A DNA stretch of 64,000 nt. Source: Anaeromyces robustus (Eukaryota > Neocallimastigomycota > Neocallimastigomycetes > Neocallimastigales > Neocallimastigaceae). The notes under the pieces were generated by a model. That model was not told where the DNA came from and did no database searches. It was given only the letters and a program-made list of their open reading frames with translations. The stretch is from contig MCFG01000047.1 of assembly GCA_002104895.1 (NCBI GenBank), positions 17,501 through 81,500 on the forward strand, read 5' to 3'. The stretch's first letter is position 1. Every line of letters begins with the position of its first letter. A program made the position numbers and the translations under genes. Shown here one piece after another: positions 13,901 through 29,170 of this stretch.

Positions 13901-16900
13901 ATTTATTAAACTTTATTGTTACCATTTAGCTGATGCTATTTATGATAAATATTTTGATGATTTAAAAGATATAAATAGCCATGAAATTTTTAAATTCCTA
14001 AATTCTAAAGATGAATTCCGTAAAGTTATAAAAATTTACATCCTTAAATTATTAAATATAATTAAACTTGAAGATTATCAAAGTTTTATAAATTTTATTA
14101 AGGAAAAAGAATTATTTATTAATGATTTTGATTATGATGAAAAAGTTCCATTTTCTTTAAAAGAATTATTTATTCATAATGATTCTTTTGACCAATATAA
14201 ACAGTTAAGACAAATCTTCTCCATTGATAAAATGGAAAACTTTAAATCATCGAATAAATTCTTGGAAGCTATTGACCATGATCATGACCCAAAAAATATA
14301 TTTAATTTTTACAATTTAATTATAAATGAAGAAATCTCGAATTTAAGAAAAGTTAAAAAAATAAATAATAAACGTTATACTAGTTTATATAATTATATTT
14401 CTTCAATTTTAAACTGCATTAATTTACCTGCACTCCCAGAAAAAATAATATCTATTTATTTCAGTATAAATTCAGTGAAAAAACAAATAGATGGAATAAA
14501 AACATTATCTCCACTGGAATATGAAATATTATTATACGCTCATAAATTTGCATTTATTTGTTCCTTCGCAAAGCCAAATACATTTTATTACAAGATTTTA
14601 TCCAATAAAGTAAAAGAATACCTAGAAAATACATACATTCCAGGAGGAGAAAGTAATATAACCTTGAAAATTCAATCAAGTCAAGAAATAAAAAAATATA
14701 AAGAAAATGGAGGAAAAGAAGCCATCTATATGTGTAGTTGTGGTGAATGGTATACTGTAGGTGGATGTGGAGGTCCTATGGAAAAAAAAGTTTGTACAAA
14801 TTGTAAAAATGAAATTGGAGGTAGAGATCATCGATTAGTCGAGAGGGAAGGTCATTTTAGAATTTACAAAACTGAAGAAGAAAAAAATGAAGCCGACAGG
14901 TATCATTTTTATTTTGGTAACTACAAAATGTATAACACATTTATTGAAGAAATAGAACATGAAAAATTAAGAGCTTCGCTAACTAAAGGACATATAACTG
15001 TAAAGAGAGAAAACTTCATTAATAAAACGAAAAAAGTAAGAGGAATGAGTCATATTACCTACAGGATATTAAGTTTTATCTTTTACTCCTGTATTTACTA
15101 TGATGAAAGATTAGAATTTTTAACTAAAGACGATTTAAGACATTTTTATTATAAGCAAGCTAATGAAAAATACGAATCTATCTTATCCATATTAAATGAT
15201 ATATGGGATCAATTAAAGAAAGCACTATCAAGAAAACAAATTTCCAATATACAAGTTTTCTTAAATATGGTAATTCCGGATTTATATAATTTAATTTCTG
15301 AAAATAATTATCATATGGTATCGCGAGAGGAAAGAAAAGATTTTGAAAATAAATGTGATTCCATTATCAGAAGGAACATTGAAAATTACCAAAATTATTT
15401 ATCAATTTACACTAAAAATAAACAAGAAATTCTTGAAATTAATGATGATACCATCAAATCGATTTTAGAAGAAACTTCTAATGTGAATAAATTACCTAAA
15501 AATACTTATCCTCTAATTCAATATTTCTATGCCGCGAATTATCCTACTGATCAAAAATTCCAAGAAGCCTTAGATAATTCAAGTCATCACTATCCTGTCA
15601 TTAATAATTATCTCAGAGCCTCCACAGAAGATATCGAAAAAATGGAATTTTTAAAAAATTTCAAGTTCATTAATCCATTAGTCACCTACGCACTTGATAA
15701 ATATTCAAATAAGTATACAAGAATGGAAGCAAAAGAAATAAAAATTAAAGATGAACTGAATGAAGATGCCACAATGAAAAAATTATTTAAAAATTTCCGA
15801 AAAGGATGGAAAAATATTTATAAATCATTATCCAACTATGACTGTCAAGGAGTATTACCTGAAAAAAACATAAATAAGGAAGATTCCCTAGCCTATATAT
15901 TAAACGATGAACATGAGAAAAAAGATTACGGAAAATATATTGCAAATGCTTACAAGCATTTTATTACATATCAAAATGAATTTTTAGTCCCACTAATAGA
16001 AATACCATCTATAAACAATTACTTATATTCCTATTCTAATCAAATTAAAAAGAAAAAAGTGATACAGAAAGCTTCCAATGATGAAATAGTTTCATTATCC
16101 TTTGAAAAAAGCATATTTAATTCGTTCAATGATTTGAAATATTCTTTTTCACATAGAGACTATTACATTGAAAATGAAAATGACAATGAAAATGGAAATG
16201 GAAATGAATGGGGAATTAAAAAGGGAAACGAATATATAAATTATTCAAATTATAAAGAAAATCTATTTGATTTGGATGGTATCGAAAAGGAACTCACAAA
16301 AGTTTTATTATCTGGAAAACGATTATTTGAGAATGAGCATAATCAGGAATTTATAACTTATAGTTTTGAAGGTTTAAATAAAAATAACAACATTATCTTA
16401 GATTTTAAAGAAAAAATCAATAATGAATCATCACTTTCCAATGAAGATAAAAATGACATTAATAAATTGGTTCGAAACTTGAATTATAAAATTATTCTAA
16501 TGAATTTACAATCACTTTTCCTTTACTTTACAAATAAGAGAAACATTACTGGCGAGGAAACATTACAAGAGGAATTGAATATTTTACCAGTAAAAATTAT
16601 TAAACTCGATCAAGAATTTAAGATGGCATTTGATAACCTTCAAAAACCAATTAAATTAAATCAACTCATTGACTTCTATGACTATGTAGAATTGTTAAGC
16701 TTTGCCAATATTAAAAAAGATATTTCCAAAGACGCTTCCAATGAATTAGATAATGATCAACAAGAGAAATTAGCCGAGCATTTCAATAAAGAAAATCTCA
16801 TAATTCAAAAAATAGATTTAAAAGAGACAATTAGAAAGTTTATGTCCAGATACTTAGTAAATGATATATTTAATCACTATGATTGGAACATTTTTGATTA

Positions 16901-17225
16901 TCTCAATAAGGATTTAAAGCCTGAATTATGGGATAATAAATTCACCTACTTGGACAATGAAAATAATAGAAAATTTGAGGAGGAATTTGAAGAATTACAA
17001 AAGATGGATATTAAAATTGGTCAATCTTTAGATTTATACAACAAATTAAATGAAAAATTAAAAAAGAAACAAAAAGATACAAAAGATGGAAATAATGATC
17101 ACAGTACCAAGAAGAAATCAAAAAAATTAGATAAAAAAAAGGCAACTACCGAATCTAAAAGCACTAAATCAAAAGCAAATAATACTAAAAAGAATGAAAA
17201 GAAAAAACAAAAGAAAGGAAAATAA
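1944..17225 (+). CDS. RNF213 (mysterin)-like giant AAA+ ATPase / E3 ubiquitin ligase, with four frame breaks
   Basis: The reading frames 1944-2597, 2476-5028, 5085-7613 (open from about 4959), 7576-9255 and from about 9243 to 17225 together make one protein of about 5,090 residues, close to human RNF213 (about 5,200). RNF213 is a cytosolic hexa-AAA, dynein-like ATPase fused to a ubiquitin ligase acting on lipid droplets and on intracellular bacteria. Hallmarks in order: a degenerate P-loop (FSGLGKST) near 7010; AAA3 Walker A GETGCGKT near 8300 and Walker B FLDEINT near 8490; AAA4 Walker A GKPGCSKS near 9285 and Walker B YFDEMGLAE near 9510, then ISNWTFDASKMNR; the INRFEKH segment near 10515; and an RZ-type zinc finger at 14733-14850. 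The C terminus is a Lys-rich tail. No RING is visible. There are no introns. The frame changes 3-1-3-1-3 near 2575, 4990, 7600 and 9243, each equivalent to one base. Assembly indels or a recent pseudogene are both possible. Start ATG at 1944 is the first in frame. Confidence 0.9.
8215..8640 (+). other. AAA3 nucleotide-binding core of the RNF213-like protein
   Basis: Reading VPIILMGETGCGKTSLI, then FLDEINTCNSLGLISEI and FIAACNPYR, this stretch carries an intact Walker A lysine, a Walker B Asp-Glu pair and a sensor-like Asn. The same order is found in AAA3 of vertebrate RNF213, one of its two catalytically important units. All key residues are present, so the unit looks able to bind and hydrolyse ATP if the frame is restored in the real transcript. 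Confidence 0.88.
9240..9720 (+). other. AAA4 nucleotide-binding core, spanning the fourth frame break
   Basis: The P-loop IPLFIIGKPGCSKSLS is encoded at 9264-9308 in frame 3, upstream of the first ATG of the long downstream frame (9333). It connects back to the frame-1 segment ending LLENLFTIL. The Walker B IYFDEMGLAE and the conserved ISNWTFDASKMNR follow. The match across the break shows that the two frames belong to one gene and that roughly one base is missing in the T run at 9242-9245. Confidence 0.9.
13366..13632 (+). repeat. GAT/GAA repeat coding an acidic Asp/Glu tract of about 89 residues
   Basis: Within the RNF213-like frame, residues read SDSDDDEDD... to DDNDDDG, almost wholly Asp and Glu, from GAT and GAA codons. 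Flanking sequence is ordinary helical protein (FKNFHLIPINKSYIEED before, GAGVKFLNELEKEK after). A second, Asn-containing acidic block of repeated DNDDNSENNENE units is coded at about 10720-10920. Such tracts expand by slippage. This one lies near where animal homologues have their RING domain. Confidence 0.9.
14718..14862 (+). other. RZ-type zinc finger of the RNF213-like ligase
   Basis: The segment reads YMCSCGEWYTVGGCGGPM, then VCTNCKNEIGG and RDHRL. It matches the RZ finger of RNF213 and ZNFX1, the element that carries ubiquitin-ligase activity toward bacterial LPS in human RNF213. The GGC-G-PM and C-x2-C...IGG landmarks are kept. The usual C-x-N-G-H start is here C-x-C-G-E: the His is replaced by Glu and a Cys stands two positions before it (Cys codons at 14733, 14739, 14766, 14793, 14802). 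Confidence 0.88.
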
Positions 17226-19568
<2,343 letters not shown>

Positions 19569-22341
19569 ATGCCAATTCTATCAGGAATTTTTAAATCAAA
19601 TGAAAAAAATACTAATCAAGTTGCAAGTGAATTGTCTAATGAAAATATTAAAACTGTATTAGTGGATGATTTAAATAGTGTTTATATAAAAGAAAAGAAG
19701 CTAAGTAATAATAATAGAGAACCTAAAGAAAAAAGTAAAGAAGAAAAGGCTTTACTTACTGAATTAATATCGTTGTCAAAATCTAAAAAAAGTAGTACAT
19801 GTTTTCAACTTCATAGTTATGATAACGTATATATAAGACGTGTAATACATCCAATAAAAGAAGAACCTCCAACAAAATTAGAAAGAAGAAAATCATTAAA
19901 AAATGATTTCTTTAAAAATTTAAGAATTAATACTATTCTATCGAATATTAAAGGTTCTTTAAATTCAGCTCCAGTTAAAGAAGATAATGATTCATCTAAA
20001 AACAATAATTATATTAATAATAACAATAATAATGATAATAAAAATCTATTAAAAAACGGTCCAAAAACAGCAGCAGTAGGAGGTATAGGACATGAAAAAA
20101 GTTTTGATTATGAAAAATTTAAAATTGAAGAAAAAAATGAAAATGAAGAGAAAGAGGATGATGATGACGATATAAAAAAAATAAATCATAATAAACTATA
20201 TTCTAATCAAAGTACTAATAATTGTAATATTAGTAATAATAGCTTTAATAGTAGTAATAATATTATTAGTTATAGTAGTAGTTATATTGGATTAAAAAAT
20301 GAACAAAATCAAAGTTTAAATACATTAAGTAAAGAAAGTTTAAAATCTCTAAAAAATATATCAAGTACACCTTCAGTTTTCAGTAGTAATGAACATAATA
20401 TTAATAGCACTAATAGTAATAATAATGTTAATAATGATGATGATGATAATAAAAGAATAAATGATAATAATAATAATCATAATGTCACCTTTTATAGTGA
20501 TGATCAATTACAAAAGAAAAAATCAAATAAAAAAGATTTAACTATTGATACTTCTCAAAATATTAAAGACTCTAACAATAAAAAGAAAAATCTATTATCG
20601 TCTATTATAACGCCAAGTTCAAAATCATTGCCTTGGATTAAAGAAAAAAAGAAAAATAAAAAGAAAGAAACTGTAAGTGCTAATGTAGTAAATAATGAAA
20701 ATGATATAACTACACCTCTTATTGATACAAAATCTCAATCTCGATCCGTTCCATGTACAGGTATTTCTTTAAACAGTTCATCCAATTTAAATACTAGTAA
20801 TACTATCCTTCCAGTTAATGGTTCTTCAGATTATTTCCAATCTGATATTGATGAAAATGCAATATTAACACCTTCAACAGCAATTACTACTCCTTCAACA
20901 GCAAACTCAAGTACAAGTGAATCTTCATCAAAAATCTCAAAGAAAAAAAAAATACATTTCAGTAAAGAAGGATTAATTATTGGTAATGCAGAAGCAACAG
21001 ATGTAAGAATTATATCTAAAATGTATAACGAAGACAAAGATGATTTTCATAAAAGAATGGAATTTGATTTTATTTGTACAGAACTTAGAAAAAATAAATC
21101 AGATAATCATTATTTTTATAATCCAACTGATTTAATTTATAATAATTCAAAAGCTTTCTTTTTTTATCGACCTACTATTACTATTGGTTCATTAAAAGAT
21201 ATATTAAAAAATAGTAAAGGATTTAAAGATGAAATGGATATTTATATAGAAGAAATGTTATGTACATTTAAAAAATTGGTTGATGCTGTTCATTGGCTTA
21301 ATGTAAATTATCAAGTGGTACATAGAAGAATAGAACCAAGTATGTTATATTTTCTATAAATTATTTTTTATATTAATTTTTAGTTTTTTTTCATTATTAC
21401 TATTTTCTTTCTTTCTTTTGTTAGTTTGTTTGTTTGTTTGTTTGTTTGTTAATTATCATCGAATATTTATTATTTATATTTATATAATACTAATATAATA
21501 TAATTATCACAATATTCTATTTTTTATTAAATAATTATGGAATGTTTCAATATAAAATATATATACTCAATAATATGATTATCATAAAAAAATAGATAGA
21601 ATATTATTTGATACTTCGGGGCAATTTAAATTAACAGGATTGGAATGGGCATTTCATTTAAATAATCATGATTCAATTAATGTACAAGAAGAATATAATT
21701 TCCATAATTCTCTAGTTCATGTACTCAATAATCTTGAAAAAAATGATCCAATATTTTTCGCTCCTGAATTATGTGAATTAAATTCAGACTATTTTTCAAA
21801 ACTTTCAACTAAAATTGATGTTTATAGTATGTATTATTTATAATTTTATATATATATTTATTGAATTTTCTTATTTTTCATCTTTATAAAAAAAATAAAA
21901 TAAAATAAAAATTACGCTTTTTTCTAATAATTGTATTATCTTTATCATTAAACAATATATAAATAAATAAATATATTAAAAGGTTGTGGAATGATTCTAG
22001 CAGCAATGCTTTTTGGATATTCAAATTTGTCAACAATAACAGTAGAACATGAACAAGAAAAAAGATATAGTTTAAATAACAACTTCAATACTAAAAATGA
22101 TGTAAAACTTAATAAATACGGACATTTAATACCGGATATTATATATCAAATGATACAATGGAAACCTTATGAAAGAATATCATTTAAAGAAATTATTGCT
22201 ACAGATTGGTTTAAAAATATCTCTATATGTACTATGAGTAATGAAAGTACTTCAAATTTGAATTTAAATGTAACAAATGATGAAATAATACATACTCATT
22301 TAAATATACCTGGTAGAAAATGTAAATCATCTACAGAATAA
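19569..22341 (+). CDS. Pseudokinase with long Asn-rich N-terminal region, three exons
   Basis: Exons 19569-21339, 21596-21826 and 21983-22341 join in matching phases and give 786 aa. Both introns start GTATGT and end in AG. Residues 1-480 are low-complexity, rich in Asn, Ser and Lys. The kinase fold follows: an alpha-C-like EFDFICTELRK, a helix-E segment ending VVHRRIEP, then NRILFD, FKLTGLEWAF, FFAPELCE, TKIDVYSCGMIL and a C-lobe ending PYERISFKEIIATDWF. The last parts resemble the CAMK/SNF1-type lobe (APE, DVxSxG, ERIS...W). The catalytic Asp of HRD is Arg, the Lys two further on is Glu, and the DFG metal-binding Asp is lost (TGLE). No glycine loop is visible. It should therefore be catalytically dead and act as a scaffold or regulator. 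The 3' end converges on separase 589 bp away. Confidence 0.87.
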
Positions 22342-22930
22342 ATAATAAAACATTTAATAAATGATTTATATATTATAGGGAAAAAAAATTAAATTACTTA
22401 TTGATAATAACAATAACAATAATAATAATAAACTAACAAATACTAAATAAATCTAATTATATGAATACCATTATATTAATTTATAATAATACCAAATAAC
22501 TTTTTTTTTAATTTTAAAAATAAAACATATATATATCACATATATCCTATTCAAAATTTATATATAAAATATATTGATTATGTTGTAACAATATCTTTAT
22601 GTATTATAGTAGATATAATATTAATCATAATACTTTTAAATTAATATATATGTATGTAATGATAAAATAACAAACAAAAAACAATAATGTATAAAATATA
22701 TAAACTATTGTATAAAAAATTAATTATTTATTCTATAATCAATAAATAAAAAATAAAAATGAAATGAAAAATAAATAAGTATATAAATGATAGAAAAAAA
22801 TATTATTATAAATATATAACAAAAGCTTATAGTGACTTTTATTTTTTAATTATAATTATTTTATTAGCATGATTTAATATATAATAGTTTACATAGATAA
22901 ATAAATAAATAATTATGTAATGAATAAATA
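22342..22930. other. Spacer between convergent 3' ends
   Basis: AT-rich sequence separating the pseudokinase and separase genes, which converge here. I see no further gene. It should contain both polyadenylation regions. Confidence 0.7.
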
Positions 22931-23489
22931 TTAGGATCGTATTTTATTATAAACTGGAATACCATAAATAACAGTTGCAGCTCCAATTAAATATTTCAAT
23001 TTACAACGTCTTCTAGCTAGTACTAGTGCTTGAGATAAAGATAATGAATACTCGGTATTTTTTGTTTCAAATTTTGAATCACTACGACGATGTTTACTAC
23101 AATTATTTTTATTATCATTATTATCATTATCATTTTCATTAACATCATTATCACTATTATTATCATTATCATCATTAAATAATAAATCTAATTTATAATA
23201 GAGTGAATCATTCTCTTCATTCTTTTCAGTAATTATACCCCATTCTTCTAAAAGCCCTTGAGTTAATCGATCAATATCCCTATCCGTAACATCCCATAAA
23301 TTTGCTGTTAATGCCGGACTTTGTCCTAATATATAATTTATAGAATTTCCCGTTGGATCATAATCTCCTGATGTTTTTAATAATCCACTACTACATCCCA
23401 TTAGAAGAGTTACGGCACATTTAGATTTAATATTATTTCTAATAGTACGTCCTTTAATATAACATTCACCTCCACCATGTCCAAAATAC

Positions 23490-23523
<34 letters not shown>

Positions 23524-24018
23524 AAAATTGTTAAAAAAAAGATTATTATTTTATTTAATAAATTTGCATATATAATCTATCCAAAAAAGAAAAAAAAAAA
23601 AAATTACATTAAAAGTTGATAATTCTTTAATCCATTTAAATATTCTTCTTCCGTTGGTTCTTTTCCAGATATTCCTATCCAATGAGTTTTATTTTCAAAT
23701 TGGTCTTGAAATTTATTTTGTGTATTCATTAAATCACCTCCAGGATTTAATATATAATAAGTACTATGATTAGCATCAATAATATATTTATCAATTGAAT
23801 TTGGACTATGATGATCTTGATTTTTAATAAAAAGAATACGATCACGTAATAAGGATAAAGAAAGAATTCTTGAAGTTGGCCTATCATGTAAAATTGGTAA
23901 ATTTTCCCATGGTATAATTTCTGTTTGTTTATCTGGTATAAGTATAATATGTTCATCAAAATCATATAATTTCAATTTTTTATATTTTTGTAATATTTTC
24001 CTAAGAATTCGGGTTTGC

Positions 24019-24071
<53 letters not shown>

Positions 24072-26204
24072 TTTTAACAATATAATAATTATAACATAAT
24101 AATAATTATTATAATAATAATAATATATTATTATTCATAAATTAAAATATAAATAATAATAATAATAATAATAATAATATTTACCATATCAATATCAATT
24201 CTCGTATAATCAATTTTTATGCCATAGGATTGATAATAATCTAATAAATAATAAATAACATCTTCTAATTCACAATCTAATGCATCATCCTTCAAATATA
24301 AAAAGCAATCACAAATGTTTTGATCAAATTCAATAAAATTAGCATTTTCATCTTGTTTAAAAATAATATTTTCAATAAATTTTTCTAAATCTTGTTTAAA
24401 CATTTGTCGTTCCTTTTGATAATTCTTTATTATAGGACATAAAATTCCTTTAAATCCACCAATCCATGAAACTTCCATTTTTATTAATGTTTCCTCTAAA
24501 TGACGATCAAGATCAATTCGTTCATTCCACCAATTTGCTTTTTCTTCACTTGAAATATTATTTAGTTTTTCATCCTCAGTATAATTAGAATACTGTGTCA
24601 TTTCTGAATTATTATTTTCTTTATAAAGTATATTTTTTAAATAGTTAATTCCTTTATCAAATTCAAAATAAGAATTAGAAGTCGATAATGATAATGATGA
24701 TAATTTCTTATGACTTATATGACGTTTTATTGGAATGTGAAATATTATTGGACTCATATTTTTATGATATTTACAAATATAAAAGCAATAATGTTCTACA
24801 TCAAAAGTTATCGAACAAACAGTCCAACAATTGGGTATAATATTGATATAATTTTCTTGAAAGAAATCATAATTTAAAACCTCTTCTTTTGCATATTTAT
24901 CATATAAAATAATATTTAAACGTAAATCTTCATCATTTTCCTTTTCAAAATTTTTTTGATATTGTTTAATAATAATTTCATCATCACTTAATTTTTGATT
25001 AGGCCATATTACTCGATGAGTTTTTTCCTTTTTTTTCAATAGATCAGGGTTTAATAATTTATTATTAATGATTTCAAAAAGTTCCCGTCTATAGGTTAAA
25101 CCTTTTGATAATTCTATCATTATAAAAAAACAATCAATAATATTAATTATTATTAAATAAAAAAAAAATAAAAATATAATAAATACACAAGTAAATAAAT
25201 ATATATATATATATAATATGCATAAATAAAATATACAAATTATTTCTTACCTAATAAAAAAGCACATTTATTTATTATTTGTTGATTTATGATTAATGAT
25301 GAATTATATGATAATAAAAATGATTTTATTATATTTATATATAATATATTTAATGATAATTTTCTAAATATTTCGGGTATATCTTTATTATAGGATAATG
25401 ACAAAGCTTTTGTTAAATATTTCTCAATTAAACTTAACTGAGAAATATTTATATTATTTGCATCATCATTATCAATTATTGAACTAAGCCAATTTATATG
25501 GCTTATTAATAATGATGATGCTTCAATATATATTTATGTATATATTTACATATATATACATACATACATATAATATTAATATATACTATTATTTCATTTC
25601 TTTTTTATTATCATTATATATATATATATATATATTATTTAAAATATTTACCAGATTCAAATATATAGTCCATATGTGGATTTAAAGTAAGTTTATGTAT
25701 AAAATCTGATAATATTATGCTAGTATAAATCAAATATTCTTCAGCAGTAAATGGTTTTATATTTTTGATATTAATTCTATTTATTGTTTCTTGGGTATTT
25801 ATGTTCTTATATATTAAAGCTTAAATAATAATTACAAAAATAATAATTAATGACAATAATTTTTTTTTTTTTTTTTTTTTTATGAGATATATTATTATAG
25901 ATATATACCTTGTTGTAAAAGAATATGATTATTATATATAAAAAGTGGATAACAATCATTTGCCATATCATTTATTGACACTATAATAACATAAAAAAAA
26001 TTTAATATTCATTATTAATTGTAATACTTATTTAAACTATTGAATTAAGTATACTATAACAAATAATATTAATATATAACTAGTGATCAACTATACTTAC
26101 TAGACTTAATAGAATTATTTAAATTTTTTATCTCAAAAATACAACTATTTACATAATTTATTAAAAAAAATAAATAAATATTAATATATATATATATATA
26201 TAAT

Positions 26205-26262
<58 letters not shown>

Positions 26263-27704
26263 CAATTTTATATATTAACAAATTTAACAGATATGATATA
26301 ACCTTATTTGATCAATGGAATTAATATAATCTTTATTTATCATTATACTTAAATATTTTTGAATTTTATTTATCAAATGTAATGCTTGTTTATATTTCTT
26401 TTGTTCAACATAAGAAATACAAATACATTTTTCAAGAAGGATATACTCAATATATAGAATGTTATTTTTTATCTTTTCAATAATAAATAATATAAAAAAA
26501 TATTAGTATAAACTTTATAATTAATTTTTCTCTTTTTTTATAAATAAATATATATATAATACTAATAACATAATAATAAAGTATATATTTATGAACTTAT
26601 TAAATTACCGAATTAATACTAGTTATCGCTTGATTATAATGTTTATCACTTTCTTCAAAATTATGTTTTTTTTGTTCAAGATAGCCAATTTGGATAGAAA
26701 ACCTACATATATATATATCTGATTGTATTAATTCAGCAAGTTGTAAACCTTCCTTATAATAGCAAAAAGATTCAATAATAGATCCACGAAAGGAATATAC
26801 ATTTCCTAGTTCTTTATAACATTCCAATAAATGCTATAATATTTAAAAAAATAATAAATAATATTTATATTTATTTTATGGAACTTAATATTTCATTTTA
26901 TAAAGATAAAAAAAATATAATGAATAATAATAATAATAATAATAATATATTACAGTCATAATTTTCCATTGTGATGTTTGAATTAAATAACGATATGGCG
27001 AATTTGAATCTTTACTATCCATTAAAACAAACTTTTTATGTGAATGTAATATAATAAAATTATTTATAATAGAAAGTTGGAATAACATTATTTTAATAGC
27101 TAAAAATAAATTTCCCTTATAATAAATAAATAGTTAATATTAGTTAATATTAATTATATTATATATATAATTAATGTATATACTAAAATAAAAAAAAAAA
27201 AAAAAAAAAATCAGATGCAATATAAATATTTACTTCTTTCATATGAATTAAACTTAATATATAATAAGCAAAAGATAGTACAATTGAATTTAACTGCAAA
27301 TCAAAATCATCAAATTTACTTATAACATTATTATTTTCAACGAATGTTGAAACTTGATTAAATAATAATTTACTAATAATTTATATATAATTAATAATAT
27401 AAAAAATAAATAATTGTATATTATATAGAAAATTGATAAATTTTAATATAAATACTATATACCATTTTTCAACTTCATCAACTGATAAATAATAATATGA
27501 TAAATATAAATAATAGCAAAGATATGAATAATTAGATGAATTAATCATACTCTTTTTTAATTGATTTAATTCATCTAACGCTTGCTTAGAATAGCCCATA
27601 TTAAGATATGTTTTTGATATATCAATTATAATTCTTAGTTTATCTAAATCAAATAATACAATAATATAATATTTAATAATATAAAATTAATAAATTCTCA
27701 AAAA

Positions 27705-27760
<56 letters not shown>

Positions 27761-29129
27761 GCACTTACCATCATTATATTTCTTTTCATTAATCATAAAT
27801 TCATTAAGAATTAATAATACTTTTAAAGAATATATTCTATATTTAAAATTTCCATAAATGTCAAAATAATCAGCCAAATAAGCTTTTTTATATGAATAAT
27901 AATAATAATTAATTAATTATAAAATAAAAAACAATTAAGGTTTCAATATTATTTTACTAATATACTGAATGCATTATTTATAATAATTATTTATATTATT
28001 AAGTTAAAAAAAAAAAGGATACAAATATAAAAATAGGTTTGTTCTAAATTATCGATATAATTTTGTATTATTTCTTTATCTTTATATTTAACATAATAAT
28101 AATAATAATAAAGATAATAGAATAATTAGAATAATAGTAATAGATTAAAATATATATAACACTAATAATAAAAATATTTTTATTTTTATTTTATTTACTA
28201 TCTTTATATTTTATTAACGATGAAAACAGTTTATTCCAAGTTTTTAATGAAGTTTTAAAATACTTTAATTGCTTATTTTTAGATTGATTCACAATTATTC
28301 CATAAATAGAATATGCAATAGATAAATAATTATTTCTCTGGTTTTTCTTAACTGAATCATTTTTATAATCCTATTTAAAATTATATTAATTCTAATATAT
28401 TAATAAAACAATAGTAACATATTTAAAATATAATATATTAATATATTCTTATTTTATTACCTCTATTTTTAATAAATTTATTATTGATTGACAAAGTTTT
28501 AAATGAGAATCAATATCTTTCGGTTTTAATATTTGAAATAAATGAAGTTTTTGCAATAGCAATCTTATATAATATTAATATATTTTTTATTATTCATTTT
28601 TTATATAAATATTAAAATGCTAAATATATTATAAATATATATACTTACTTAGCACATGAAAAAGGGTTTAAATTTTCATTATAATATTTCAATATATGAT
28701 CTATTAATATAAATTGTTCTTTTTCAGTATTATGTTTTTCCTGTAACGCTTGCAATACTTTCAATTCATATGTCAAAATATTAATAATAAAATTTTTAAA
28801 TTCGTTCATTATATTACAAGGATATTTAATTAAAATATCATCTAAGAAAAGATACGGATGATTTGTATCAGCTATTGATATAGCAAAACGAACGTAATGT
28901 TCAATAATTTTACTAATTATATTACTGATTGATTCTGGACCATGGGGGTCAAAACTTTTATAATCATCTAATGGTATTCTTATAAATGACTCTATTAATG
29001 TATTTTTTGCTGTCTAATATTATAATTAAATAAATTATATATGAAAAAATAATATAGTAACAATTTAATTATTTATTTTTATTTTATATAATAAAAAAAA
29101 TCAATAAATAATAGATTATAAATATAATA

Positions 29130-29170
<41 letters not shown>

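Noticed and set aside
23747-23965. Second minus-strand open frame over separase exon 24
   Set aside because: It overlaps the protease-domain exon in another frame and is Ile/Leu/Tyr-rich.
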